Assembly: GCA_029262455.1 (NCBI GenBank)
Contig: JAJCZJ010000048.1
Span: 1 to 64,000 of the forward strand
Reading direction: 5' to 3'
DNA length: 64,000 nucleotides
From: Deltaproteobacteria bacterium
Lineage (GTDB): Bacteria; Desulfobacterota; Binatia; HRBIN30; CADEER01
Below, piece by piece: positions 44,501-52,697 of this stretch (its first letter is position 1; every line of letters begins with the position of its first letter). Under the pieces are notes generated by a model that had not been told where the DNA came from, searched no databases, and was given only the letters and a program-made list of their open reading frames with translations. Made by a program: the position numbers and the translations under genes.

Positions 44501-45040
44501 GTTGGTGCCGAGGTTCCCCGGGTCGAAGATCCAAACCAAAGCTCGCCCCACTCCCGGGGTCGTGAGCAGCGGATCAACCGGGTCCGAGGAGTGACCCGCA
44601 CTGTTCTGTCCGCGCCGCGCCGTGGTGATCATCACGCGTTCGCCCACCGTGCCGTTCGAGATAACAATGTCGCGCGGCTCATCGCCGACCAACAATGTGC
44701 GCGTCACTCGCGCCGGACTCGCCGACACATCGACGATGCTAACACTGTCCGAAAGGTGATTGACCACCCAAACCTCGGTGTTGGAGCGCGCCGCTACCGC
44801 AATCGGCTCCATTCCGACAGGAACCGACTCGACATGAGAGAGAGAGCCTCCACCGACGCTGAAAATTTCAAGTCGGTTGTCAGGCGTGTTGATCGCGAAA
44901 AGTCTTGTCCCATCCGGCGACAAGGCCAGCGGCCGCGTCTGCCCGGTCTCAAAAGCGACGAACTGCGCATTCGAAACCGACACCAAACCAAGAACCGCGA
45001 TCGTGCCCAAAACCAGGGCGCGCAATGAGTTATTGCCCAT
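41588..45040 (-). CDS. Secreted YVTN-propeller protein with dihaem cytochrome c region
   Basis: A 1150-residue exported protein. The start at 45040 has AGAGGGGAAC upstream and gives a signal peptide ending in VSNA. Residues about 30-500 form a YVTN-type propeller ([36 protein letters not shown]-like blades). Two haem c motifs follow: CSSCH (Cys522) and CNGCH (Cys676), in a context like the dihaem peroxidase/MauG group (HMxx and TxSxRG segments: [31 protein letters not shown]). A Thr/Pro linker with five or so PTATPAGTA units leads to a C-terminal domain (about 980-1150) that resembles those of the 24898 and 50937 proteins. It may oxidise a periplasmic substrate or pass electrons. Redox partner unknown. 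Confidence 0.83.
   Translation of the reverse strand: [1150 protein letters not shown]
42116..42330. repeat. Tandem repeats coding a Thr/Pro/Ala linker
   Basis: Short, near-perfect DNA repeats (for example CCGGCGTGGCAGTCGCAGTC-like units on this strand) encode PTATPAGTA units of the cytochrome linker. They are coding low-complexity repeats, not a CRISPR array. Confidence 0.6.
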
Positions 45041-45235
45041 GAAAGTTCCCCTCTCCCGTGTGTAAAACCTGCAGACAACCACCTAACATTATTAATACCC
45101 ATGAGTACAAGTAGTTTTTCTACTCGGCCGGGGCAAAAAGTCTTATGTTTTTACGCCCCTTTTTCCATTTGCTGCACCAACTTTGCTTCCCCAATTGACC
45201 AGACACCGCTTCACCAACTATGAGCGCTGGTAACC

Positions 45236-46588
45236 GTGGCAGCGAAAAAGTCCCATACGGCTCGCTCAATTCTCAGTGATGCTAAGAAAAATCCAGCACC
45301 CGTATACCTTTTTTGCGGCGAAACCACTCAAACCGAGGCGCTGGCCCGGCGCCTGGCTGCGATTCTGGTTCCCCCGGAAAAGCAGACGACCAATCTCGAG
45401 ACCTACGACGGGCGTGGCAGTCCATTTGCCTCGGTTCTCGACAGCTGCCGAACCGTCGGACTTTTCGGCGGACGCAAGGTAGCGTGGGTGCGCGAGCCGA
45501 CGTTCTTCGTCGCTGGAGACAAGAAGGGTGACATCGCCGACGCGGCACTAGCAGCCTGGGCTAGCGATCGCCGCAAATCCGCAGCCCAAAAGCTCCTCGT
45601 ATTAGCAACACTCAGCGGTTGGAACGACGCCGACCTCGACGACAGTCCTCTGACTTCGCTCAACAAGACCAAGGCGAAGTCCTTTTTCGGACGCGACTTC
45701 GAAGCAGCAGAGCTCGAAGCTGCCGACGCGATTCGAGCCTACGCGGTGGAGATCGGACTGAGCGTAGCCTCGCAGCGCGACGACGCCGCATTGCTCGAGG
45801 AGTTCTTGGCCTCCGGAGCGGCGGGCGATACGGTCCTGATCTTCACCTGCGCCAATGCCGACAAACGCAAGCGCGTTTTCAAGCAAGTCGAAAAAATCGG
45901 AGTCGTCACCGAACTGTCCGTCGAGCGCGAGCGCAGCGGCGCAATGAAGCAGGAAGCCGTCGCAGCCTTGATCGCCGAGGCCATCAGCGCCCGCGGCAAG
46001 AAGCTTCACCCCGCCGCGCTCCAACTGATCCTGAAGCAGGCCGGCAGCGACCCCGGTCCGCTGCAAGCCGAGCTTGAGAAGCTTTGTCTCTACGCCGGGG
46101 ACAACGAAGTGATTGAGACCGACGACGTGAAAGCGATCATGCGCGACCTCGGCGAATCCTGGATTTTCGACTTCACTCGCGCTCTCTCCCAGCGAAACAT
46201 CGGCGAAGCCCTGCCACTACTGCGTGGCCTCTTCGCGCAGGGCGAGCCTCCCCTCCGACTCCTGGCAATGATGGCGCGCGAGGTGCGCATCCTCCTCGCC
46301 GCACGAGAGATTCTGACGACGTCGCTTGCCTCAACTTGGACCGATCGCACGACCTTCAACCGTTTTCGCGACGAAATGTTGGGCAACATTCCCGAGGAGC
46401 AGAAACAATCTCTTGGCGGCATGCACCCATATGTTCTCTATCTCGCTCTCCAGAACGCCGGACGTACCAGCACCGAACGTTTGGAGAAGGCACTGATCGA
46501 TCTCCACAAGCTCGACGTAGCCTTCAAGTCGTCTCGCACCGATCCAGCAATCCGACTCGAAGCGTTCCTACTCGACATGGCCCGCTGA
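45236..46588 (+). CDS. holA: DNA polymerase III delta subunit (clamp loader)
   Basis: A 450-residue protein matching the delta subunit of the clamp loader: YLFCGETTQTEALARRLAAIL at the N-terminus, a central VTELSVERERS..AVAALIAEAISARGKKLHPAALQLILKQAGSDPGPLQAELEKLCLYAG, and the C-terminal GEALPLLRGLFAQGEPPLRLLAMMAREVRILLAAREIL...LDMAR. It opens the beta clamp as part of the DnaX complex. It is longer than usual (about 340), because of a charged insertion around residues 100-180 (SGWNDADLDDSPLTSLNKTKAKSFFGRDF). Start is GTG at 45236 (no ATG in frame nearby). The gap upstream is A/T-rich and divergent from the cytochrome gene. Confidence 0.88.
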   Translation: MAAKKSHTARSILSDAKKNPAPVYLFCGETTQTEALARRLAAILVPPEKQTTNLETYDGRGSPFASVLDSCRTVGLFGGRKVAWVREPTFFVAGDKKGDIADAALAAWASDRRKSAAQKLLVLATLSGWNDADLDDSPLTSLNKTKAKSFFGRDFEAAELEAADAIRAYAVEIGLSVASQRDDAALLEEFLASGAAGDTVLIFTCANADKRKRVFKQVEKIGVVTELSVERERSGAMKQEAVAALIAEAISARGKKLHPAALQLILKQAGSDPGPLQAELEKLCLYAGDNEVIETDDVKAIMRDLGESWIFDFTRALSQRNIGEALPLLRGLFAQGEPPLRLLAMMAREVRILLAAREILTTSLASTWTDRTTFNRFRDEMLGNIPEEQKQSLGGMHPYVLYLALQNAGRTSTERLEKALIDLHKLDVAFKSSRTDPAIRLEAFLLDMAR

Positions 46589-46800
46589 CCAGTGCTGGAA
46601 GCCGCCGGCCGCCCAATCTTCGATCTTGCTCCTCGATAAGCGACAAGCCGTTCAGCGGCCCGTAAGGGCCGGTTTGTCGACGAACATGCAGTAAATCGAT
46701 GAACCGCTTCCATGTAACGTCCGCGGAATATATTATGCTGGGTGCCGCTGCCGTGATGCATCAACTCAGCGAACGACCGCATCACAGCACGTAGGGCGTA

Positions 46801-47784
46801 ATGGGATCGACCGTGTCACCCAAGGGAACAGAAGCTGCCATCGCGGCCGATCGGCCAGAGTCCACGACCGAGTCGGAGCGACCGGGCCGCACGAAGGCGT
46901 TCATGCGGCGCTGGTCTCTCGATGCGGTGGCGACGTGGTTTCTCGCTCGCACTTGGCTGCCTACGGTGGTCGCGGTACTGCCACTGTCGGCCCTGCGTTA
47001 CTTGAAACAAAACTGCATCCAATGGGCTGGATCACTCGCCTACTACACTCTGCTCGGACTGGTGCCGCTGCTCGTCGTGACCTATTCCGCAGTGACCGGT
47101 GCCGGCCTCCACCGCGAGCTGACACCTTTTATCATGAACACGGTCAGCGCCGGATCGCCCGAGATGGCAATCGAGATCGTCGCGTTCATCGACGCAACGA
47201 ATGTTCGGGCCGTTGCGTTGTTTTCGTCGATGTTTGGCGCGTTCATCGCGCTGCTAATCATCATGGCTAACGCCGAGATGGCGTTCAACTCGATCTGGGG
47301 CGGCATCGCCGGACGATCGCTGCGCCACAAGATGAGTTCGTTTGCCAAGATCGCAGTCATCGCGCCGCTGATGCTGGTGCTCGCACTCGCACTCACCGCC
47401 CTGCTGCGACCGGGCAATCAACTGTACGAGCTACTGCGAAGCTGGCCTTACGGCAACGTCTTGCTGATCCTCCTGTTCCCGCTCGTTCAATTCGGCCTAC
47501 TCTGCGGCAGCTTTACTCTGCTGTTTACAGGACTGCCGAACACTCGCGTGCGGCGCCGCTCCGCCATGGTCGGCGCCGCCGTAGCCGGAGCACTATGGTA
47601 CGGAGCACAGTGGACGTACGTCACCTTCGTCATCGGCACGGTGCGCGACAGCGGAGTCTACGGAGCACTGTGGCAGATTCCGATCTTGTTGGCGTGGCTC
47701 TACCTTGCCTGGAGCATCATCCTGTTCGGCGCCCAAGTATCCCGCGCTCATCAAGAGAGCGTCACCATCCGCAAGCTCGAGTAG
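46801..47784 (+). CDS. YihY/virulence factor BrkB family membrane protein
   Basis: A 327-residue inner-membrane protein with about six helices. The family signature is QWAGSLAYYTLLGLVPLLVV, and GGIAGRSLRHKMSSFAKIAVI and TYVTFVIGTVRDSGVYGALWQIPILLAWLYLAWSIILFGAQVSRA match the UPF0761 (YihY) pattern. The role is not established; the old tRNA-nuclease call is wrong and transport is more likely. It begins 212 bases after holA; an AATATATTATG stretch at 46730-46740 may be part of its promoter. The 47-residue N-terminus is Glu/Arg-rich and unlike relatives. Confidence 0.88.
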   Translation: MGSTVSPKGTEAAIAADRPESTTESERPGRTKAFMRRWSLDAVATWFLARTWLPTVVAVLPLSALRYLKQNCIQWAGSLAYYTLLGLVPLLVVTYSAVTGAGLHRELTPFIMNTVSAGSPEMAIEIVAFIDATNVRAVALFSSMFGAFIALLIIMANAEMAFNSIWGGIAGRSLRHKMSSFAKIAVIAPLMLVLALALTALLRPGNQLYELLRSWPYGNVLLILLFPLVQFGLLCGSFTLLFTGLPNTRVRRRSAMVGAAVAGALWYGAQWTYVTFVIGTVRDSGVYGALWQIPILLAWLYLAWSIILFGAQVSRAHQESVTIRKLE

Positions 47785-47791
47785 CCGTCGT

Positions 47792-50005
47792 TTACTGCAA
47801 GACGCCAAGCGCGCGCAGCGCGGCCAGCCGTTCGTCGGAGAATCCGAGCAACCCGCGCAGGACTGCGTCGCTGTGTTCGCCCAACAGCGGACCGGGCCGC
47901 AAGACCGATGCCGGTGAGCCCGACAGTCGAACCGCCGACGCATCCAACCCAACGGCGTCGCCGGATCCTGCGTCGACCGATATCCACATGCCGCGAGCGC
48001 GGAGATGCTCGTCACGAACCAGCAGATCAACCGCATCGGCAACGCCACCGCACGCCACGCCAGCGCTCTGCAACTCCTCAACTAGCCTCGCAGCCTCGCG
48101 CCTCCTCGTCCACTCCTCCAGGAGTCGGTCGAGATCGCCTCTGTGTTCGAGACGACCGGCGAGCGATGCAAACCTCGCCTCCTTCACCCACGGCAAGTCG
48201 ATGCACTCGGCCAACCGCAACCACTGCTCTTCGTCCATCGCCGTGATCGCGCACCATCGATCGCAAGCGTCATCGGTTGCAGAAGAGTCGTCGGCACATC
48301 GATAGACTCCATGCGGCGCGATCGGTCCCTCCTGAGATGAATTGGCCAACGCATCCGCGCAAGGCACACCATTCGCAGCTGCCAAGAGCGACGGCCCGAT
48401 TAGGCCGGTCAGAACTTCCAACTGCGCAAGGTCGACGACAGAAGCACGATTCTCGGCGACCGCTGCCACCACTGCCAGCGCCGCCACATACCCACTCGCC
48501 ATATCCGAGTACGAATAGCCCAACCCGGCGGCGCGCCCATTCTCGTGACGCATGTGCGCCGTGAACCCAGCCTGCGCCTGCAGCGTCGGACCATAGCTCA
48601 CACCATCACACATCGGCCCACTGTGCCCGAAGCCGGACATGTGAACGATGCGAAGCTCCGGATTGAGCGACAGCAGCTCATCGTCCCCGAGGCCCCAGTT
48701 CACAAGTACCCGGCGGCTAAAATTCTCGACCAAAACGTCACACCGAGCGACCAACGCGCGCAATACCCGCAACCCTTCTTCCTGCTGAAGGTCGAGCACG
48801 ACACTCTTCTTGCCGCGGTTGAGGTTGCCAAAGAGTCCACCGCGCCGCACTTGCTCGGGGTCGCTGTAGGGAGGCTCGATCTTGATGACCTCGGCGCCGC
48901 GATCAGCAAGCACCCGTGTACAAACCGGACCGGCAACCACCCAGGTCAAATCGAGCACGCGCAGACCAGCAAGTGCACCATTGTTCTCAGCCGATCCGGC
49001 GACCAAAGGCCGCGCCACACCGCGCAACTCGCGCCGCACAAGCCGTGCGGCTTGATCGAAGAACTTCCGATCCACCAACTGCGGGTGACGTACCACCTCG
49101 TCGAGCCGCCAAATCGGAGCGAACGGCAGACGACACAACTGCGCCTGTTTGACGATCTCCCTGGACTCGTGGCGACGCGACCATTCCGACAACAAGTCGA
49201 AGAACTCCGCCGCGTGCTCACTGCGATACTCGCGGTCGCTCCAGCGCATGTCGGCCAACCCGGACTCCGGCATCTCGCCCAACACCCACGCGCGCAACAC
49301 ATCCCAATCGCCGAGATGACTCGCCAACACCTCGCGGTCAGCGGTCTCGACCGATCGAAAAGTTCCGCTCCAGTGCAGAGTGCCCCGACGCCGAGCGACT
49401 TCGCCACGCTCGCGATACAGACCGGTCACGTGCTCGAGAGCCCCGACGACGCTTTCCTGCAACGAGACGTCGACGACCTGCCCCACGCCATTGCGCTCGC
49501 GCGCTACCAACGCAAGCAGCACACCCAGGGCCGCCTGCACGCCAGCCATGTGATACGCCTGCAAACCTAGTGGCTGCAGGGGCGCTTCGTCAGGCCACCC
49601 GTTGACGTTCAACATGCCGCCGGTCGCAGCAGCGATAAGATTGCCACCAAGCCACTCCGCCCGCGGCCCATCAAGTCCAAACGGGGAGATATTCGCAACA
49701 ACGAGGCGTGGGTAGCGTTGGACCAAATCGGCGGGCACCAAACCCAAGCAACGAAGCTCGGACGGACGACCGGTCGTAATGAGTACGTCAGCGTCGCCGA
49801 GAAGTCGCTCGGCGTCCGAGTCCGCAGCGAGTCGCTTGCCGCGTTGATAGTACGCATCGAACCAACGCGCGTCCGGTCCGACCTCAGTTGGGCTTGGGAC
49901 AGAAACACGAAAAACACGCGCACCCAGATCAACGAGAACCCTACCGCAAAATGCGCCCGAGAGGTCCGCGCAATCGACAACGCGAAGCTCGGTCAGGCGC
50001 GGCAT
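47792..50005 (-). CDS. Tandem CaiB/BaiF-family CoA-transferase (two fused halves)
   Basis: A 737-residue protein made of two complete type III CoA-transferase halves (about 1-330 and 345-737). The second half has the class features (LDLTWVVAGPVCTRVLADRGAEVIKIEPP, RGKKSVVLDLQ, VLVENFS) and the catalytic Asp501 in YSYSDMASG. At the matching place in the first half is His152 (AYHMAGVQAAL), so only one half can use the usual aspartyl-CoA intermediate. Type III enzymes normally work as interlocked homodimers, so the fusion may fix a one-site dimer. It transfers CoA to an unknown acid. The two-half form is known in some actinobacterial and proteobacterial members of the family. Confidence 0.87.
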   Translation of the reverse strand: MPRLTELRVVDCADLSGAFCGRVLVDLGARVFRVSVPSPTEVGPDARWFDAYYQRGKRLAADSDAERLLGDADVLITTGRPSELRCLGLVPADLVQRYPRLVVANISPFGLDGPRAEWLGGNLIAAATGGMLNVNGWPDEAPLQPLGLQAYHMAGVQAALGVLLALVARERNGVGQVVDVSLQESVVGALEHVTGLYRERGEVARRRGTLHWSGTFRSVETADREVLASHLGDWDVLRAWVLGEMPESGLADMRWSDREYRSEHAAEFFDLLSEWSRRHESREIVKQAQLCRLPFAPIWRLDEVVRHPQLVDRKFFDQAARLVRRELRGVARPLVAGSAENNGALAGLRVLDLTWVVAGPVCTRVLADRGAEVIKIEPPYSDPEQVRRGGLFGNLNRGKKSVVLDLQQEEGLRVLRALVARCDVLVENFSRRVLVNWGLGDDELLSLNPELRIVHMSGFGHSGPMCDGVSYGPTLQAQAGFTAHMRHENGRAAGLGYSYSDMASGYVAALAVVAAVAENRASVVDLAQLEVLTGLIGPSLLAAANGVPCADALANSSQEGPIAPHGVYRCADDSSATDDACDRWCAITAMDEEQWLRLAECIDLPWVKEARFASLAGRLEHRGDLDRLLEEWTRRREAARLVEELQSAGVACGGVADAVDLLVRDEHLRARGMWISVDAGSGDAVGLDASAVRLSGSPASVLRPGPLLGEHSDAVLRGLLGFSDERLAALRALGVLQ

Positions 50006-50156
50006 CGGTGAACTTTACACCCGCGCCAGCCGCTGTGCGAACCAGCCGGCGAAGGCACGTCGGTGCTCGGGCAGGTGGCAAAGTTCGCGAACCTCGGCGG
50101 GCTCGCTGCAACTCTCTTTCTATCCACAAATGGCCGCCGATGGCCGGCAAGGCTAC

Positions 50157-50549
50157 CTATTGGTCATCGCTCAAACATTCCGCTGAAATCTTCTCGTCGA
50201 GCTTCGAGCTGATCCTATGGAACCGATTCCTCAGCAGATGAATCTCTCCCGCCATTCCAAGGTTACCAACCGCCACCTCAAAGGTATTGTCAGGGAGTTG
50301 TCGCAAATGGACTTGGACCTCGAGAGTCTCGGTATCGTAGTCCAAGGTCGGCACGATATTCGCGCCTTTTCGGAAAATGAGGTTGGCCCCTTCTCGGCTC
50401 TCATCCCACCCCTGCGACCTCAGGTAGCTTGCAGTGTAGTCGAAACACTCCGGCCTTGAGTAGGCCTTGGTTACGTAAACGTTGGCGCAAGAAGAAGCGA
50501 TCGCAAGGATCGGCAAACTACTTCTCAAAATGACTTTGGATCTTCGCAT
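50157..50549 (-). CDS. Probable lipoprotein of unknown function
   Basis: About 130 residues. The N-terminus RRSKVILRSSLPILAIASSC ends in a likely lipobox (Cys21). The rest has no known domain (ECFDYTASYLRSQGWDES, LEVQVHLRQLPDNTFEVAVGNLG) and looks beta-rich. I chose the ATG at 50549; the longer frame begins at 50570 and both overlap the upstream gene, which ends at 50518. Overlap and orientation suggest it is translated with the preceding lipoprotein. The small size and lack of family hits keep this moderate. Confidence 0.6.
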   Translation of the reverse strand: MRRSKVILRSSLPILAIASSCANVYVTKAYSRPECFDYTASYLRSQGWDESREGANLIFRKGANIVPTLDYDTETLEVQVHLRQLPDNTFEVAVGNLGMAGEIHLLRNRFHRISSKLDEKISAECLSDDQ

Positions 50550-50922
50550 ACGACTCGCTCGAGACTTCATAGCGCCTACCTCCCGAAACCAGACTGCCCT
50601 TCAGAAGCGAGACCCGAACCACGCGGCCGTCCTTCAGTCGTATGTCAATCGCTCGAAACGATCTCCGCGAGTCTTCACCAGCGCTCTCGGATCGAACGAG
50701 GAGCTCGATCAAAGCCGAAACTTCATCTGCGCCCTTCAGCACACCTTCGACAAACTCACGGTCCCGAAACTCGATCGCCTCAACTTCCGCAGGGCGAATC
50801 TCGCCGAACGGTATCGAGGAATACCGGACTGGCACCGCGAGCGTGGGAAGCTTGAGGTCGATGGGCTTCGAAGCACACGCTGCGAGCAACGCGGCAACCG
50901 ATACACACAAGGTGCGAAGCAC
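50518..50922 (-). CDS. Probable lipoprotein of unknown function
   Basis: About 134 residues. Start GTG at 50922 gives VLRTLCVSVAALLAACAS, a signal with lipobox LAAC (Cys16); AGG lies five bases upstream. The body (PVRYSSIPFGEIRPAEVEAIEFRDREFVEGVLKGADEVSALIELLV...DIRLKDGRVVRVSLLKGSLVSGGRRYEVSSESYAKI) is not a family I know. It begins 14 bases after the propeller-protein stop and overlaps the next lipoprotein gene, so it is part of a three-gene operon of exported proteins. Confidence 0.65.
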   Translation of the reverse strand: MLRTLCVSVAALLAACASKPIDLKLPTLAVPVRYSSIPFGEIRPAEVEAIEFRDREFVEGVLKGADEVSALIELLVRSESAGEDSRRSFRAIDIRLKDGRVVRVSLLKGSLVSGGRRYEVSSESYAKIQSHFEK

Positions 50923-50936
50923 CGCGCCTGCTGTGC

Positions 50937-52697
50937 TCAGAAGCGCGCCCTGAAAGCGGCAGCCGAGTTGGCGGCGGCACTGTCGAAGGCGGCTTGCCAG
51001 CAGGCGCCGTGACCCGTGATCATCTGCGCCGTCACCTCGGTGAACGATCCGATCGGCAATGGGACGGAAAGATTGGCACCTTTGCCCTTTACGAGGAATC
51101 TGCTCCGGCCGGCCTCGCCGGTCTTGAAGCGTACCTTGTCGACCCCATCGGGCGTGCCTGCCACATTCTTGTACTTCGTTTTCGAGCCCTTGTTGTTCGC
51201 CCTCCAACAAGGCTTACCGCCGCATGTGCCGCCTCCCGGCACCGCCGCACTCATGACCAGCGACGGAGCGCCGCCGTCTTCCCGGTACAGGCACATAACG
51301 TAGTCGGTCAGATCATTGGCGGGCGAGCCGACATGACCCACGTCGAAGGCTGGACCGCCGCCCCACTTCCAGAGCAGCTTGCCGCCTCCGGTGTCAGTGA
51401 GCGTAATCGAGCTTTTGCCGGCCTCGAGGCAGTCGGGTTGCGGCGCAGTCGGGCATGTCGGCGGTGTCGTGACCCATCTCCTCGCGAATACGCCTTCTCG
51501 GTCACCGTCTTCATCCTCATCGCATTTGCGATGGGAATTATTGCAGTCGCTCGTCCAGACGGCCACGAACTGGTCCGTACCGTTGGTAGCGATACGCCCG
51601 ATTTCCTGGTCTCCCCCTCCTCTGGCGCTCAAGGGGAACTCCTCACCAACGGGCGTTCCGTCCGAATCGAAATACTTGCCAGCGACCCCGTTGCCGTCGA
51701 AATCCTTGGCCCGATAGGAGACGAGAAAGTTGCCTGAGTCCTGCATTGCAATCCTCGGATCGGTGGCATTCCTTACTTTGTTCACCTGGAACTCCGTGCC
51801 CAGGGCTGTGCCTGTACTATCGAAGCGCTGCGCCACAACGTCGTCGAGGTCGACCGAGGGGGGCGTCCGCGTGTTCGACGTGTATACAACCGTGAAGTTC
51901 CCTAGCGCATCCGACGCGACGTCGACTTTTCCGCCCTGGCGGCCGTCGAGCGCGGTGTTGACCCGAAACTCCCCTCCGATCGGCGCACCCGTTGAGTCGA
52001 ACATCTGCGCCATGACGTTGCGACCATCGGGATCCTCGAGATCGTCGAGATCGCCGTACCACACGACGACGAACGAGTCGTTCGGCAACACGGAAATTGC
52101 AGCGGAGTGTTCGAAACTACCCGCGCCAGTCGTGCTGATCTGAAACTCTCCGCCCAGCGTCGATCCTGCCGAGTCGTATCTCTGCCCGAGGATTGCAACC
52201 GTGGTAGCCGGGTTCCCGAGGAAGATGTGCCAAGCGACGACAAAATTTCCGGCCGAATCATGGGCAATGACAGGATATCTTTGACCGTCCTCCGTCGAAG
52301 TGTTCACATGAATCGTCGTTCCCACAGGCATGCCGAGGTTGTCGTAGCGGTGTGCCAGGATCTCCTTATCATCCGGGCCGGGTTGGGACTCTCGCTCCTC
52401 CCAAACAATTGCGAAACTACCGTCAGACGCCGCGCTGACCTCAGGGTGGCTGGTAGAGTCGCTCGTCACGAGAGTCGTCGTACCAACGGGAAGGCCAGCA
52501 GAATCAAAGCGGTTGAAATACTGACCGCTCGTAGCGGTTTCGGCATCTCGCCAAACGATGGTAACGGTGCCGTCGCCGCCGAAGGCAATCGACTCAGAGC
52601 GTTGAGCATGCACCGTGTAGGTGTTGACCAGGAACGCCTTCGCCTGCAGCGACGAGACCAGGCTCAACGCGCACAACAACAGAACCCATTGGACCAT
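50937..52697 (-). CDS. Secreted propeller protein with shared C-terminal domain
   Basis: A 586-residue exported protein. The ATG at 52697 has GGGAGAT upstream and begins a signal peptide (VQWVLLLCALSLVSSLQAKA). Residues about 30-410 are six or seven repeats with the pattern QRFDSTGxxxGxEFxVN...xxxxGNFxVxW (for example GQRYDSAGSTLGGEFQISTT and AQMFDSTGAPIGGEFRVNTA), so a propeller. A Cys/acidic link follows (CNNSHRKCDEDEDGDREG). The last 160 residues (from about 425) are an un-named domain with WRANNKGSKTKYKN, FLVKGKGANLSVPLP and HGACWQAAF, resembling ends of the proteins at 24898 and 41588. It heads an operon with two lipoproteins. Function unknown; surface role likely. Confidence 0.8.
   Translation of the reverse strand: MVQWVLLLCALSLVSSLQAKAFLVNTYTVHAQRSESIAFGGDGTVTIVWRDAETATSGQYFNRFDSAGLPVGTTTLVTSDSTSHPEVSAASDGSFAIVWEERESQPGPDDKEILAHRYDNLGMPVGTTIHVNTSTEDGQRYPVIAHDSAGNFVVAWHIFLGNPATTVAILGQRYDSAGSTLGGEFQISTTGAGSFEHSAAISVLPNDSFVVVWYGDLDDLEDPDGRNVMAQMFDSTGAPIGGEFRVNTALDGRQGGKVDVASDALGNFTVVYTSNTRTPPSVDLDDVVAQRFDSTGTALGTEFQVNKVRNATDPRIAMQDSGNFLVSYRAKDFDGNGVAGKYFDSDGTPVGEEFPLSARGGGDQEIGRIATNGTDQFVAVWTSDCNNSHRKCDEDEDGDREGVFARRWVTTPPTCPTAPQPDCLEAGKSSITLTDTGGGKLLWKWGGGPAFDVGHVGSPANDLTDYVMCLYREDGGAPSLVMSAAVPGGGTCGGKPCWRANNKGSKTKYKNVAGTPDGVDKVRFKTGEAGRSRFLVKGKGANLSVPLPIGSFTEVTAQMITGHGACWQAAFDSAAANSAAAFRARF

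Noticed and set aside
48545-49570. 341-residue + strand frame
   Set aside because: Antisense to the CaiB-type gene, whose two halves are both conserved.
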